Shown here piece after piece: positions 1-6,753 of a stretch of 8,038 nt of DNA. Within the stretch, counting starts at the first letter, position 1; each line of letters opens with the position of its first letter. The stretch lies in NCBI GenBank assembly GCA_023428645.1, contig JAEYXD010000034.1, positions 1 to 8,038 on the forward strand, read 5' to 3'. The notes under the pieces are model-generated. The model did not search any database. It was not told the DNA's origin and saw only the letters and a list, made by a program, of their open reading frames with translations. Position numbers and translations under genes: made by a program. The stretch is from Pseudomonadota bacterium (lineage in GTDB: Bacteria > Pseudomonadota > Gammaproteobacteria > Steroidobacterales > Steroidobacteraceae).

Positions 1-1626
1 GATGAGGCCAGTGCCGTAATAGTTGCGCTCGGTGATGCCGGACACCGAGTACGGCATGTCGAAATTCACGAGCACGAGCGACGGCGCGAGCCGATTGACG
101 ATCGGGTCGTTCGACTTGGCATACGTCGTCGTTGCCGGCTTCAAAGGCTCCGAGGGGCGCCCCTCGGGCCACGGCACGCACGGCCAGAAGCCGCTCGCAT
201 CGTCGCGCTTGCACGAGCGCACGGCGAACCAGCGGCGATCCATGCGGATCACCCGCCACTGCGCGGTCCGCGGATCATCGATCGTGAAGAAGCGCACGGT
301 GGCGCGCTCTGCGTCTCTGAAGTCGCGCAACACGTTTTCGAAGTCCGCGAGGGTGTCCACCGGCTTGCCGCCGATCTCGGTAATGACCGCGCCGCGCGGC
401 ACGCCCGCCGCCCCGAGCACGTAGCCCGGGTTCGCGACGTACACGCCCTTGATCGGCACGTTGATGTGGCGCGCCTGCTGCCACGACAAGTTGTGGACGA
501 CGCCGTCGCCGAACTCGAGGTATTCGCTCGGCGTGATCGCGTAGAGGTCCTCGACCGCGAGCTGGCGCTCGAGCACCTGCCCGCCCCGCTCGACCGTCAG
601 GCTCACGTTCTTGCCGACACTGGCATCGAGCACTTCGGCGAGCTCGATGAAACCGGTCGTGAGCTGGCCGTTCAACTTGACGAGCACGTCGCCCGGCTCG
701 AGCGTCTGCTCCGCCGCCGAGCCCTTCTGCACTTCGACGACGACGAGCATGCCGGTCTTCGTCGGGAACTTGCGCCGCACGTCCTCCTCCGTCTGTCCGC
801 GCAGGCCGAGCCGGCGGACCTCGTCGAACGGCGTGTAGGAGAACACCGTCTGCAGCGTGCCGCGCGCGACGGGCTTGTTCTCCTTGATCAACTCCAGCGC
901 GCGCGTCACGCGATCGAGCGGCAGATAGAAGCTGGACGCCGCCTGCGAGCTGCCGCCGGCATTCAGGGCGACGACGCGCCCTTCCACATCGATGACGGGT
1001 GAGCCGGAGGAGCCGCCCGACGTGCTCGACGCCGCCTGGTAATAGAACGTGTTGAAGTCGTTGTACTTGCCGATCCCGTAGTTCGGCGCTTCGCGATCCA
1101 GACGCGCCAGCGTGCCCGCGAGAATCGACAGCTGCTCGCCCGCGTCGTTGCCGATGACGCGGATCTCGCGGCCGATCTGCGCGCCTTGCGGATAGAGCTT
1201 GAGCTCGGTGGGCTTGATGAAGCGCAGCTTCGTCGGATCGTAGCGATAGAGGCCAAAGTCGTGCACCGGATCGCGATAGACCGGATACAACGTCACTTCC
1301 TCGCGATTGAGGAACACGGCCTGCGCGGTGACCGGACCGGGCGTCACGACGTGGCGATTCGTGAGAATGAGGCCGCGCTTCGCATCGACGACGAATCCCG
1401 TCGCCTGAGTCGACATGTTCCATTCCGTGTCGAAGGCGCGAGCCTGATCGACTTGGATCGTGACGACGCCGGTCGCGACGCGTTCGAGCGTGCGCGTCCA
1501 ACGGGAGTCTTCGGGATCGGCGATGGGGACGACGGGTTGAGCACCGTCCTCGGCGGCGAGAACTCGGGAAGCGATCAGTAAAATTGCGACGAGGCGCAGG
1601 AGCCCAACACGAATGGTTCTTTGCAT
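1..1626 (-). CDS. Exported trypsin-like serine protease with PDZ domains, Nma111-type double HtrA (partial, C-terminus beyond window)
   Basis: The frame is open for 542 codons from an ATG to the window edge with no stop, so the C-terminus is missing. Residues 1-25 form a signal peptide (basic start, hydrophobic stretch VAILLIA, then VLA-AE), implying a periplasmic enzyme. The protease domain (about 45-260) has a complete catalytic triad: H92 in LTNRHVV, D123 in RDPVHDFG and S207 in GGSSGSP. Two PDZ-like regions follow: about 265-358, with EPGDVLVKLNG, and about 375-450, with GAVITEIGGKPV. From about 505 the sequence NDPIVNRLAPSLVLVNF and a closing YYGTGLI resemble the start of a second protease fold. 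From memory, RDPVHDFG, VGNDAGEQLSILAG, YNDFNT, GGSSGSP and PLDR closely match yeast Nma111, which has this two-protease, multi-PDZ layout. Ordinary DegP has one protease domain and two PDZ domains. The role is probably envelope protein quality control; the substrate is unknown. No strong Shine-Dalgarno is visible. The start is chosen because it opens directly into the signal peptide. Confidence 0.92.
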   Translation of the reverse strand, partial: MQRTIRVGLLRLVAILLIASRVLAAEDGAQPVVPIADPEDSRWTRTLERVATGVVTIQVDQARAFDTEWNMSTQATGFVVDAKRGLILTNRHVVTPGPVTAQAVFLNREEVTLYPVYRDPVHDFGLYRYDPTKLRFIKPTELKLYPQGAQIGREIRVIGNDAGEQLSILAGTLARLDREAPNYGIGKYNDFNTFYYQAASSTSGGSSGSPVIDVEGRVVALNAGGSSQAASSFYLPLDRVTRALELIKENKPVARGTLQTVFSYTPFDEVRRLGLRGQTEEDVRRKFPTKTGMLVVVEVQKGSAAEQTLEPGDVLVKLNGQLTTGFIELAEVLDASVGKNVSLTVERGGQVLERQLAVEDLYAITPSEYLEFGDGVVHNLSWQQARHINVPIKGVYVANPGYVLGAAGVPRGAVITEIGGKPVDTLADFENVLRDFRDAERATVRFFTIDDPRTAQWRVIRMDRRWFAVRSCKRDDASGFWPCVPWPEGRPSEPLKPATTTYAKSNDPIVNRLAPSLVLVNFDMPYSVSGITERNYYGTGLI

Positions 1627-1657
1627 GAGGTCGAGAGTCTCACGTAGACGGGACGAC

Positions 1658-1673
1658 GCACGCGTAAGCGTGC
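1658..1673 (-). other. Short perfect hairpin in the protease mRNA leader
   Basis: On the minus strand GCACGC and GCGTGC form a perfect 6-bp stem around a TTAC loop. It lies about 31 nt upstream of the protease start and just after the expected start point of the sigma-E-like promoter, so it would sit at the very 5' end of that transcript. No T-run follows on either strand, so it is not a classical intrinsic terminator. It could stabilise the mRNA 5' end or act as an operator. The stem is seen directly; its role is inferred. Confidence 0.4.
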
Positions 1674-1680
1674 CGCGAAT

Positions 1681-1708
1681 TAAGAGCGACCGCGCCACTT
1701 CAAGTTCC
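1681..1708 (-). promoter_or_regulatory. Sigma-E (RpoE)-type promoter for the HtrA-like protease
   Basis: Read on the minus strand, GGAACTT (1708 to 1702) is followed after exactly 16 nt by TCTTA (1685 to 1681). The E. coli RpoE consensus is GGAACTT, 15-16 nt, TCTGA/TCAAA, so the -35 is a full match and the -10 fits at four of five positions of TCTGA. Transcription would start near 1675, giving a leader of about 50 nt before the ATG at 1626. The -35 begins six bases past the dgkA stop codon. E. coli degP is a classic RpoE target, so such a site before an exported HtrA-type protease makes biological sense. The motif is seen; its use is inferred. Confidence 0.7.
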
Positions 1709-1713
1709 GTCGG

Positions 1714-2079
1714 TCAGCCGAGGAGGATGAACCCCCAGACGACGCATAGAGTGGCGAAGGATAACAGCACGGCACCGGACCCGATGTCCTTTGCCAAGCC
1801 TGACAATTCGTGCCGTTCGAGGCCGATCCGGTCCACGACCGTTTCGATCGCGCTGTTCAGTAGCTCGGCCACCAGGAGCAACAAGACCGCTGCAATCATG
1901 AGAGCGCGCTCGATCTTTGTCTCTCCGAGCCAGACGGCGAGCGGCACGAGGATCAGGGCGAGCGCGACTTCCTGTTGAAAGGCTCGCTCGGCCTTGAAGG
2001 CGCCTGTCAGTCCATTCCAGGAGTTGCAACAGGCGCGCAGCAGACGCGGCGCGCCAGACAATTTAGGACGTTGCTGCAT
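1714..2079 (-). CDS. dgkA: Diacylglycerol kinase, small integral membrane type
   Basis: This 121-residue protein matches the usual length of bacterial DgkA (E. coli 122), an inner-membrane homotrimer that phosphorylates diacylglycerol with ATP to give phosphatidic acid. That recycles the diacylglycerol left by periplasmic glucan or lipid A modification. The family signature ELLNSAIETVVDRIG and the following HELSGLAKDIGSGAV are intact. E31, E37, E72, N75, E79, D83, K97 and D98 all align at a constant offset of three with the functional E28, E34, E69, N72, E76, D80, K94 and D95 of E. coli. Three hydrophobic helices lie at about 37-51, 58-75 and 102-120. A GTG six bases upstream is in frame, but AGGAG sits five bases before the ATG at 2079 and runs into that GTG, so the ATG is preferred. 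No clear promoter or terminator lies in the 99-nt gap after gcvPB, so it may be read through from the glycine operon. Confidence 0.96.
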   Translation of the reverse strand: MQQRPKLSGAPRLLRACCNSWNGLTGAFKAERAFQQEVALALILVPLAVWLGETKIERALMIAAVLLLLVAELLNSAIETVVDRIGLERHELSGLAKDIGSGAVLLSFATLCVVWGFILLG

Positions 2080-2178
2080 GCACACTCCTGCGGCGGGATC
2101 GACCTATCACCGAGCCAGGCGGGACGAGCCGAGCTCGCGCGTGCGAACCCAGCTCCGCCCTCGCAGCAGGACTGCAGC

Positions 2179-3648
2179 TCAACCGTCGTCCCGGGCCGCC
2201 GCCTGATAGGTCAAATCGAGTTGTTTTGCGGCTCGCACGTCGTCGAGCCGGCGGACCGGCAGAGTATAGGGGGCGCCCTTGACCTTCGCGGCGTCCTGCT
2301 CCGCCTCGCACTGGATCGCGATCAGCGCATCGACGAACGCATCCAGGTCTTCCTTCGCTTCGGTTTCCGTCGGCTCGATCAACAGGCATTCCGGCACGAG
2401 CAGCGGGAAATAAGTCGTCGGCGCATGGAAGCCGTAGTCGAGCAGCCGCTTCGCGAAGTCCATCGCATTGACGTTCAGATCGCGCGCCTGGCGTTTGAGC
2501 GTGATGATGAACTCGTGGCTGGCCCGCCGTTCCGGGTAGGCGGGATCAAAACCCGCCTGCTTCAGACGCGCGAGCAGGTAGTTCGCGTTGAGCGTGGCGA
2601 ATTCGGCGACGCGCTGCATGCCCGCACGGCCCAGCATGCGCATGTAGACGTACGCTCGCAGCAGCACGCCCGCATTCCCCATGAATGCCGACAGACGGCC
2701 GATCGTCTGCGGCAGATCGCGCTCGTCCAGCCAGCGGTAGCGATCGCCCTCCTTGCCCACGACGGGAATCGGCATGAACGGCAGCAATCGTTGATTCACG
2801 CCGACCGCACCCGACCCTGGGCCGCCGCCGCCATGCGGCGTCGAGAACGTCTTGTGCAGATTCATGTGGATCACGTCGAAGCCCATATCGCCCGGGCGCA
2901 CCTTGCCGAGGATCGCGTTGAGATTCGCGCCGTCGTAATAGAGCAGACCGCCGGCTTCGTGCACGACCTGCGCGACTTCCTGAATGCGGCGCTCGAACAC
3001 GCCGAGCGTCGACGGATTCGTCAGCATGATGCCCGCCGTCTTCGGGCCCACCGCTCCCTTGAGCGCGTCGAGATCGATGTCGCCGTTCGGCAGCGATGGA
3101 ATCTCCACGACCGTACAGCCGCACATCGTCGCAGTCGCCGGATTGGTGCCATGCGCCGCATCGGGCACGATGATCTCCGTGCGCTCGTGATCGCCGCGGG
3201 CGCGGTGATAAGCACGGATCATCGCAACGCCGGCGAACTCGCCCTGCGCGCCCGCCATCGGCGTCAGCGACACGCCCTTCATGCCCGTGACTTCCTTGAG
3301 CATCTCCTGCAGTTCGAACATGCAGGCGAGGAACCCCTGGCCAGCGGAGGATGGAGCAAGCGGATGCCGGCCGAGAAACTCGGGCAGCATCGCGAATTGA
3401 TTGCATGCACGCGGGTTGTATTTCATCGTGCACGAGCCGAGCGGATAGAAGTGCGTGTCGATCGAGAAATTCAGCTGCGACAGACGCGTGTAGTGACGCA
3501 CGGCCTGCAGCTCCGACACTTCGGGCAAGGTCGGCCGGCGCTTGCGACGCAGCTGCGTCGGCACGTCGGCCGCGAGGTCGTGCGGATGCTGCGCGGTCGC
3601 GGTCCGGCCGGTGCGCGAGTGATCGAAAATCAAGGCTCGGGACTTCAT
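2179..3648 (-). CDS. gcvPB: Glycine dehydrogenase (decarboxylating) subunit 2, PLP-binding P-protein half
   Basis: This is the catalytic C-terminal half of the split P-protein. With GcvPA it decarboxylates glycine through pyridoxal phosphate and passes the aminomethyl group to lipoylated GcvH. The 489 residues fit the subunit-2 family. The Schiff-base lysine is K266 in NLHKTFSTPHGGGGPG, with the glycine-rich phosphate-binding loop right after it. H166 in DAAHGTNPAT and D239 in YYDGANLNA are the usual cofactor-contacting residues. SFMGNAG and the N-terminal LGSCTMKYNP are further family hallmarks. The preceding gcvPA stop TGA shares its A with this ATG (TGATG), so translation is probably coupled; GAGG lies ten bases upstream inside gcvPA. 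An in-frame GTG one codon earlier is the alternative start. The C-terminal tail beyond about residue 460 is polar and less recognisable. Confidence 0.97.
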   Translation of the reverse strand: MKSRALIFDHSRTGRTATAQHPHDLAADVPTQLRRKRRPTLPEVSELQAVRHYTRLSQLNFSIDTHFYPLGSCTMKYNPRACNQFAMLPEFLGRHPLAPSSAGQGFLACMFELQEMLKEVTGMKGVSLTPMAGAQGEFAGVAMIRAYHRARGDHERTEIIVPDAAHGTNPATATMCGCTVVEIPSLPNGDIDLDALKGAVGPKTAGIMLTNPSTLGVFERRIQEVAQVVHEAGGLLYYDGANLNAILGKVRPGDMGFDVIHMNLHKTFSTPHGGGGPGSGAVGVNQRLLPFMPIPVVGKEGDRYRWLDERDLPQTIGRLSAFMGNAGVLLRAYVYMRMLGRAGMQRVAEFATLNANYLLARLKQAGFDPAYPERRASHEFIITLKRQARDLNVNAMDFAKRLLDYGFHAPTTYFPLLVPECLLIEPTETEAKEDLDAFVDALIAIQCEAEQDAAKVKGAPYTLPVRRLDDVRAAKQLDLTYQAAARDDG

Positions 3649-5006
3649 CACTTCATCACCTCGGCAAGCGTCTCGGCATAGCGCTGGATATCTTCATCGG
3701 TGCGCACCTCGGTCGCGCACACGAGCAACGCGTTGCCCAGTTCCGGATAGTGTCGCGACAGGTCCAGGCCGCCGACGATGCCGCGCGCCGCGAGCTGTTC
3801 GAGCACCTCGTCGACCTTGCGATCGAGCTTCAGGACGGCCTCGTGGAACCGCGGCCCACTGAACGCGAGCTGCACGCCGGGCACTTGCGTCAACGCGTCG
3901 ACCAACGTGCGCGTCTGGCGCTGGGAGGCCGCGGCGACCTGCTCGAGACCCTTCGCGCCCAGGAGCGACATGTGGATCGTCGCCGCGGTGACGAGCAACC
4001 CCTGATTCGTGCAGATGTTCGATGTCGCCTTGCTGCGGCGAATGTGCTGCTCGCGGGCCTGCAGCGTCAGCGTGAAACCCTGCTTGCCGTCGAGGTCGAC
4101 GGTGCGGCCGATGATGCGACCCGGCATCTGGCGCACGTGCTCCATGCGCGTCGTCATGAAGCCGAAGTACGGGCCGCCCGAGGACAGCGGCACGCCGAGC
4201 GGCTGGCCGTCACCGACGACGATGTCGACGCCCTTCGCGCCCCATTCGCCCGGCGGCTTGTAGATCGCGAGCGACAGCGGATTGACGACGGCGATCACGA
4301 GCGCGTTGTTCGCGTGGGCCCAGTCGGTGATTGCATCGACGTCTTCGAGCTGGCCGAAGAAATTCGGCTGCTGAATGACGACGGCGGTGATGTCCTGGCC
4401 GCTGTATGCCGCGAGGCTCGACTGCTGCGTCGTGCCGAGCGCCGGCTCGTACGGCAACACGTCGAACGACAGGTTCTGGCCTTCGGTGATCGCGCGCGCG
4501 ACCTGGAGGTAGGTCGGATTGAGCGCCGCCGGCACGAGGATGCGCGCCGACTTGGATCTGCGATGCGCGCGCACCGCCATCAGGCAGCCTTCCGCAAGCG
4601 CCGACGCGCCGTCGTACAGCGACGCGTTCGACACCTGCATGCCCGTCAGGCTCGCCATCATCGTCTGGTATTCGTACAAGAGCTGCAGCGTGCCCTGGCT
4701 CGCCTCGGCCTGATAGGGCGTGTACGCGCTGTAGAACTCGCCGCGCGTGACGATGGCCCAAACGGCGGCCGGGATGTGGTGCTCATACGCGCCCGCGCCA
4801 ATGAAATTCAGCGGGCGACCGTCACGCTGCGCGCGGCTCTGCATGAGCCGGCCGACTTCCATCTCGGTCAGCGCGTCCGGGATGCCGGCGAGCGACTTCG
4901 TGCGCAACGCGGCCGGGATCTCTTCGAACAGCGCATCGATGCTCGAGGCGCCGATCGTCTCGAGCATCGAGGCGACGTCGGCATCGGTGTGTGGAATGAA
5001 CGGCAT
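3648..5006 (-). CDS. gcvPA: Glycine dehydrogenase (decarboxylating) subunit 1
   Basis: This is the N-terminal half of the P-protein in organisms where it is split. It pairs with GcvPB in a heterotetramer and lacks the PLP-binding lysine motif, as expected for this subunit. The 452 residues are a normal length. Recognisable family motifs in order are GAGAYEHHIPAAV (70-82), YTPYQAEASQGTLQ (95-108), NASLYDGASA (127-136), GDGQPLGVPLSSGGPYFGF (265-283), PGRIIGRT (295-302) and REQHIRRSKATSNICTNQ (318-335). The start lies three bases after the gcvH stop, and its GAGG ribosome site overlaps the end of gcvH, so the two are co-translated. The stop overlaps the start of gcvPB by one base. Nothing looks truncated or degraded. 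Confidence 0.97.
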   Translation of the reverse strand: MPFIPHTDADVASMLETIGASSIDALFEEIPAALRTKSLAGIPDALTEMEVGRLMQSRAQRDGRPLNFIGAGAYEHHIPAAVWAIVTRGEFYSAYTPYQAEASQGTLQLLYEYQTMMASLTGMQVSNASLYDGASALAEGCLMAVRAHRRSKSARILVPAALNPTYLQVARAITEGQNLSFDVLPYEPALGTTQQSSLAAYSGQDITAVVIQQPNFFGQLEDVDAITDWAHANNALVIAVVNPLSLAIYKPPGEWGAKGVDIVVGDGQPLGVPLSSGGPYFGFMTTRMEHVRQMPGRIIGRTVDLDGKQGFTLTLQAREQHIRRSKATSNICTNQGLLVTAATIHMSLLGAKGLEQVAAASQRQTRTLVDALTQVPGVQLAFSGPRFHEAVLKLDRKVDEVLEQLAARGIVGGLDLSRHYPELGNALLVCATEVRTDEDIQRYAETLAEVMK

Positions 5007-5009
5007 GGC

Positions 5010-5405
5010 TCAGTGCGCCTCGTTCTCGACGACCTTTTCGTACGCCGTCGCATCGAGCAGCTGCGCCAGCTCATCCTTGTTCGCAGGCGCGATCTTGAAC
5101 AGCCAGCCTTGACCGTACGGATCTTGATTCACGAGCTCGGGCGCGCCGCTGAGCGATTCGTTCGCCGCGATGACCTCACCCGAGATCGGGCTGTACACGT
5201 CGGAGGCTGCCTTCACGGATTCGACGACGGCGGCGGCTCCGCCCTTCTTGAGCGCCTTGCCAACTTCCGGCACCTCCACGAACACGAGATCGCCGAGCGC
5301 GCCCTGCGCATGATCGGAGATGCCGATCGTGACCGTGCCATCGCTCTCGAGACGCGCCCATTCGTGGGATTCGAGATACTTGAGATCGGCGGGAATGGAA
5401 GACAT
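5010..5405 (-). CDS. gcvH: Glycine cleavage system H protein (lipoyl carrier)
   Basis: GcvH carries the aminomethyl group on a lipoyl arm between P-protein, T-protein and lipoamide dehydrogenase. The 131-residue product has the hallmark N-terminus LKYLESHEWARLE and the lipoylation motif VVESVKAASDVYSPISGEV, with K65 as the modified lysine. It also has the usual C-terminal GWLFKI. The same frame is open much further upstream through the gcvT region, but the family start MSSIPADLKYLESHEW fixes the ATG at 5405. An AGG-rich ribosome site (CAGGCAGG) lies about 8 bases before it. It begins 29 nt after the gcvT stop and ends 3 nt before gcvPA. Lipoylation enzymes (LipA, LipB) and L-protein are not in the window and must be supplied from elsewhere. 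Confidence 0.98.
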   Translation of the reverse strand: MSSIPADLKYLESHEWARLESDGTVTIGISDHAQGALGDLVFVEVPEVGKALKKGGAAAVVESVKAASDVYSPISGEVIAANESLSGAPELVNQDPYGQGWLFKIAPANKDELAQLLDATAYEKVVENEAH

Positions 5406-5434
5406 ATGCGAAACCTGCCTGATGAGGGTAGCTG

Positions 5435-6520
5435 TTACTGAACCAGAACTTTGCCGTTGCGCACGAACGGATATTTGACGACACGGGCGGGCAGCCATTT
5501 GCCGCGAATGTCGACCTGCACTCGATCGCCCGTGGCCGCGGGCACGCGCGCGAAGCCGATCGACCGCTCCAGCGTCGGCGAGAAGGTGCCGCTCGTCAGC
5601 TCGCCTTCGCCTACATCGGGCGCCAGCACCTTCTGGTGACCGCGCAACACGCCGCGCTCGTCCAGGATCAGGCCGACGAGCTTGCGCGGCACGCCCGCCT
5701 GGCGCTGCGCGTCGAGCGCGGCGCGACCGACGAAATCGCGCTCGGGCGGATCGAAGGCAACCGTCCAGGTGAGCCCCGATTCGAGCGGCGAGACGTTCTC
5801 GTCCATGTCGTTGCCGTAGAGATTCATACCGGCTTCCAAGCGCAGCGTGTCGCGCGCGCCGAGCCCGCATTCAGTGACGCCGGCCGCTTTCAGCGCGGCC
5901 CAGAGCGCCGCGATCTCGTTCGCCGGCAGCACGATCTCGAAGCCGTCCTCGCCCGTGTAGCCGGTGCGGGACACGAAGTACTTGCCGAGCTCACGGCCGA
6001 AGAACGTCTTGAGCTCGAGCGCGGCCACGGCATGCTCGCCCAAGAGCGGCGCAGCCTTGGCGCGCGCGTTCGGCCCCTGCACGGCGACCATCGCAAGATC
6101 GGTGCGCGGCTCGATCTCGACGCCGAAACCAGCGGCATGTCGCCGCAGCCACGCGATGTCCTTGTCACGCGTGCCGGCGTTCACGACGACGCGAAACCAC
6201 GCGTCGTGCATGAAATAAGCGATGAGGTCGTCGACGACGCCGCCACGCTCGTTGAGCATGCAGCTATAGAGCGCCTTGCCGGGGTCGTGCAATTTCGCGA
6301 CGTCGTTCGCGAGCAGATAGCGCAAGTAATCGCGGGCGCGCGCGCCGGTGACGTCGGCAATGAGCATGTGCGATACGTCGAACATGCCGGCATCGCGCCG
6401 CACGGCATGATGCTCTTCGATCTGGGAGCCGTAATTGACCGGCATATCCCAGCCGCCGAAGTCCACCATGCGGGCACCGGCGGCGACATGCGTTTCGAAC
6501 AAGGGGGTTTTGAATCCCAT
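5435..6520 (-). CDS. gcvT: Glycine cleavage system T protein (aminomethyltransferase)
   Basis: GcvT releases ammonia from the aminomethyl-lipoyl group on GcvH and transfers the one-carbon unit to tetrahydrofolate, giving 5,10-methylene-THF. The 361 residues match E. coli GcvT (364), with near-identical blocks: GARMVDFGGWDMP (15-27), DAGMFDVSHM (43-52), the LNERGGVVDDLIAY segment with the catalytic-site aspartates D97 and D98, AVQGPNA, TGYTGEDGFEI and CGLGARDTLRLEAGMNLYG. Near the C-terminus are TSGTFSPTL and FVRNGK. The start is the ATG at 6520 because GGAG sits seven bases upstream and the family N-terminus begins there. An in-frame start ten codons earlier would lie over the ribosome site. 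It is the first gene of the operon, downstream of the glycine riboswitch. Confidence 0.98.
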   Translation of the reverse strand: MGFKTPLFETHVAAGARMVDFGGWDMPVNYGSQIEEHHAVRRDAGMFDVSHMLIADVTGARARDYLRYLLANDVAKLHDPGKALYSCMLNERGGVVDDLIAYFMHDAWFRVVVNAGTRDKDIAWLRRHAAGFGVEIEPRTDLAMVAVQGPNARAKAAPLLGEHAVAALELKTFFGRELGKYFVSRTGYTGEDGFEIVLPANEIAALWAALKAAGVTECGLGARDTLRLEAGMNLYGNDMDENVSPLESGLTWTVAFDPPERDFVGRAALDAQRQAGVPRKLVGLILDERGVLRGHQKVLAPDVGEGELTSGTFSPTLERSIGFARVPAATGDRVQVDIRGKWLPARVVKYPFVRNGKVLVQ

Positions 6521-6549
6521 CGATGAGCTCCGTGAGAACAGTGAATACA

Positions 6550-6575
6550 CGCACGACCGAACGATCGGTCATGCG
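6550..6575 (-). other. Hairpin between riboswitch aptamer II and gcvT ribosome site (possible expression platform)
   Basis: On the minus strand CGCATGACCGA and TCGGTCGTGCG form an 11-bp stem with a four-base TCGT loop. It starts a few bases after the closing helix of aptamer II and ends about 18 bases before the GGAG ribosome site of gcvT. One pair is a U-G wobble in the minus-strand RNA but an A-C mismatch on the plus strand, which favours a role in this transcript. No run of U follows, so it does not look like a standard intrinsic terminator. It may be part of a switching structure; that role is inferred. Confidence 0.55.
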
Positions 6576-6578
6576 CCC

Positions 6579-6687
6579 CTCTGTCCTCTCGACCTGAGAG
6601 ATCCGGCGCCTAACCGATGACATCGTTCGATGTGATCAGCGCCTCTCCCCTTCGGTGGATCGCATGAAGCGATCGCTCTCCAGAGCC
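6579..6687 (-). ncRNA. Glycine riboswitch aptamer II
   Basis: Reading the minus strand, the conserved glycine-aptamer core appears in order: GCTCTGGAGAG, a GATCGC/GCGATC hairpin, CACCGAAGGGG, a long hairpin closed by GGCGC/GCGCC, CTCTCAGGTCGAGAGGACAGAG. CTCTG (6686 to 6682) pairs with CAGAG (6583 to 6579) as the closing P1 helix. The family (glycine riboswitch, gcvT element) binds free glycine and usually raises expression of gcv genes. This copy is the one nearer gcvT and is very close to consensus. Confidence 0.95.
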
Positions 6688-6693
6688 CGTCGA

Positions 6694-6750
6694 GCGATGA
6701 GACCAGGAAGCTTCACGTCTGGGTGACGGGACTCTGCCTGACCTCATCGC
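6694..6750 (-). other. Long hairpin inserted in the linker between the two glycine aptamers
   Basis: On the minus strand GCGATGAGGTCAGG (6750 to 6737) pairs with CCTGGTCTCATCGC (6707 to 6694) over 14 continuous pairs, two of them G-U wobbles, around a 29-nt loop. The loop can form a small TCAC/GTGA hairpin. Both wobbles would be A-C mismatches if the plus strand were transcribed, so the helix is complete only in the gcv leader RNA. The distance from the aptamer I CAGGC motif to the aptamer II GGAGAG is about 85 nt; tandem glycine riboswitches I recall have roughly 25-30 nt. The insertion accounts for most of the excess. Confidence 0.75.
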
Positions 6751-6753
6751 AAA

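Noticed and set aside
275..1501. Minus-strand open frame of 408 codons inside the protease gene
   Set aside because: It is in a different frame from the protease, whose frame shows a signal peptide, catalytic triad and PDZ motifs; the alternative is arginine-rich and featureless.
1658..1673. Hairpin considered as the dgkA terminator
   Set aside because: No T-run follows the stem in either direction and the stem is only 6 bp, so it does not fit an intrinsic terminator.
1975..3681. Plus-strand open frame of 568 codons over dgkA and gcvPB
   Set aside because: It is the antisense shadow of gcvPB and dgkA, with arginine/histidine-rich composition and no recognisable domain.
3351..5441. Very long plus-strand open frame (696 codons) across gcvPB, gcvPA and gcvH
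   Set aside because: It is antisense to clearly recognised gcv genes, its translation is arginine/alanine-rich low-complexity text with no family motif, and it crosses several gene boundaries. High G+C antisense frames often stay open.
5636..6526. Plus-strand open frame of 296 codons opposite gcvT
   Set aside because: It is antisense to gcvT, which is near-identical in motifs to E. coli GcvT; no domain is seen in the antisense frame.
6521..6550. Upstream in-frame start for gcvT, ten codons earlier
   Set aside because: It would place the start upstream of the GGAG ribosome site and add residues that GcvT proteins do not have.
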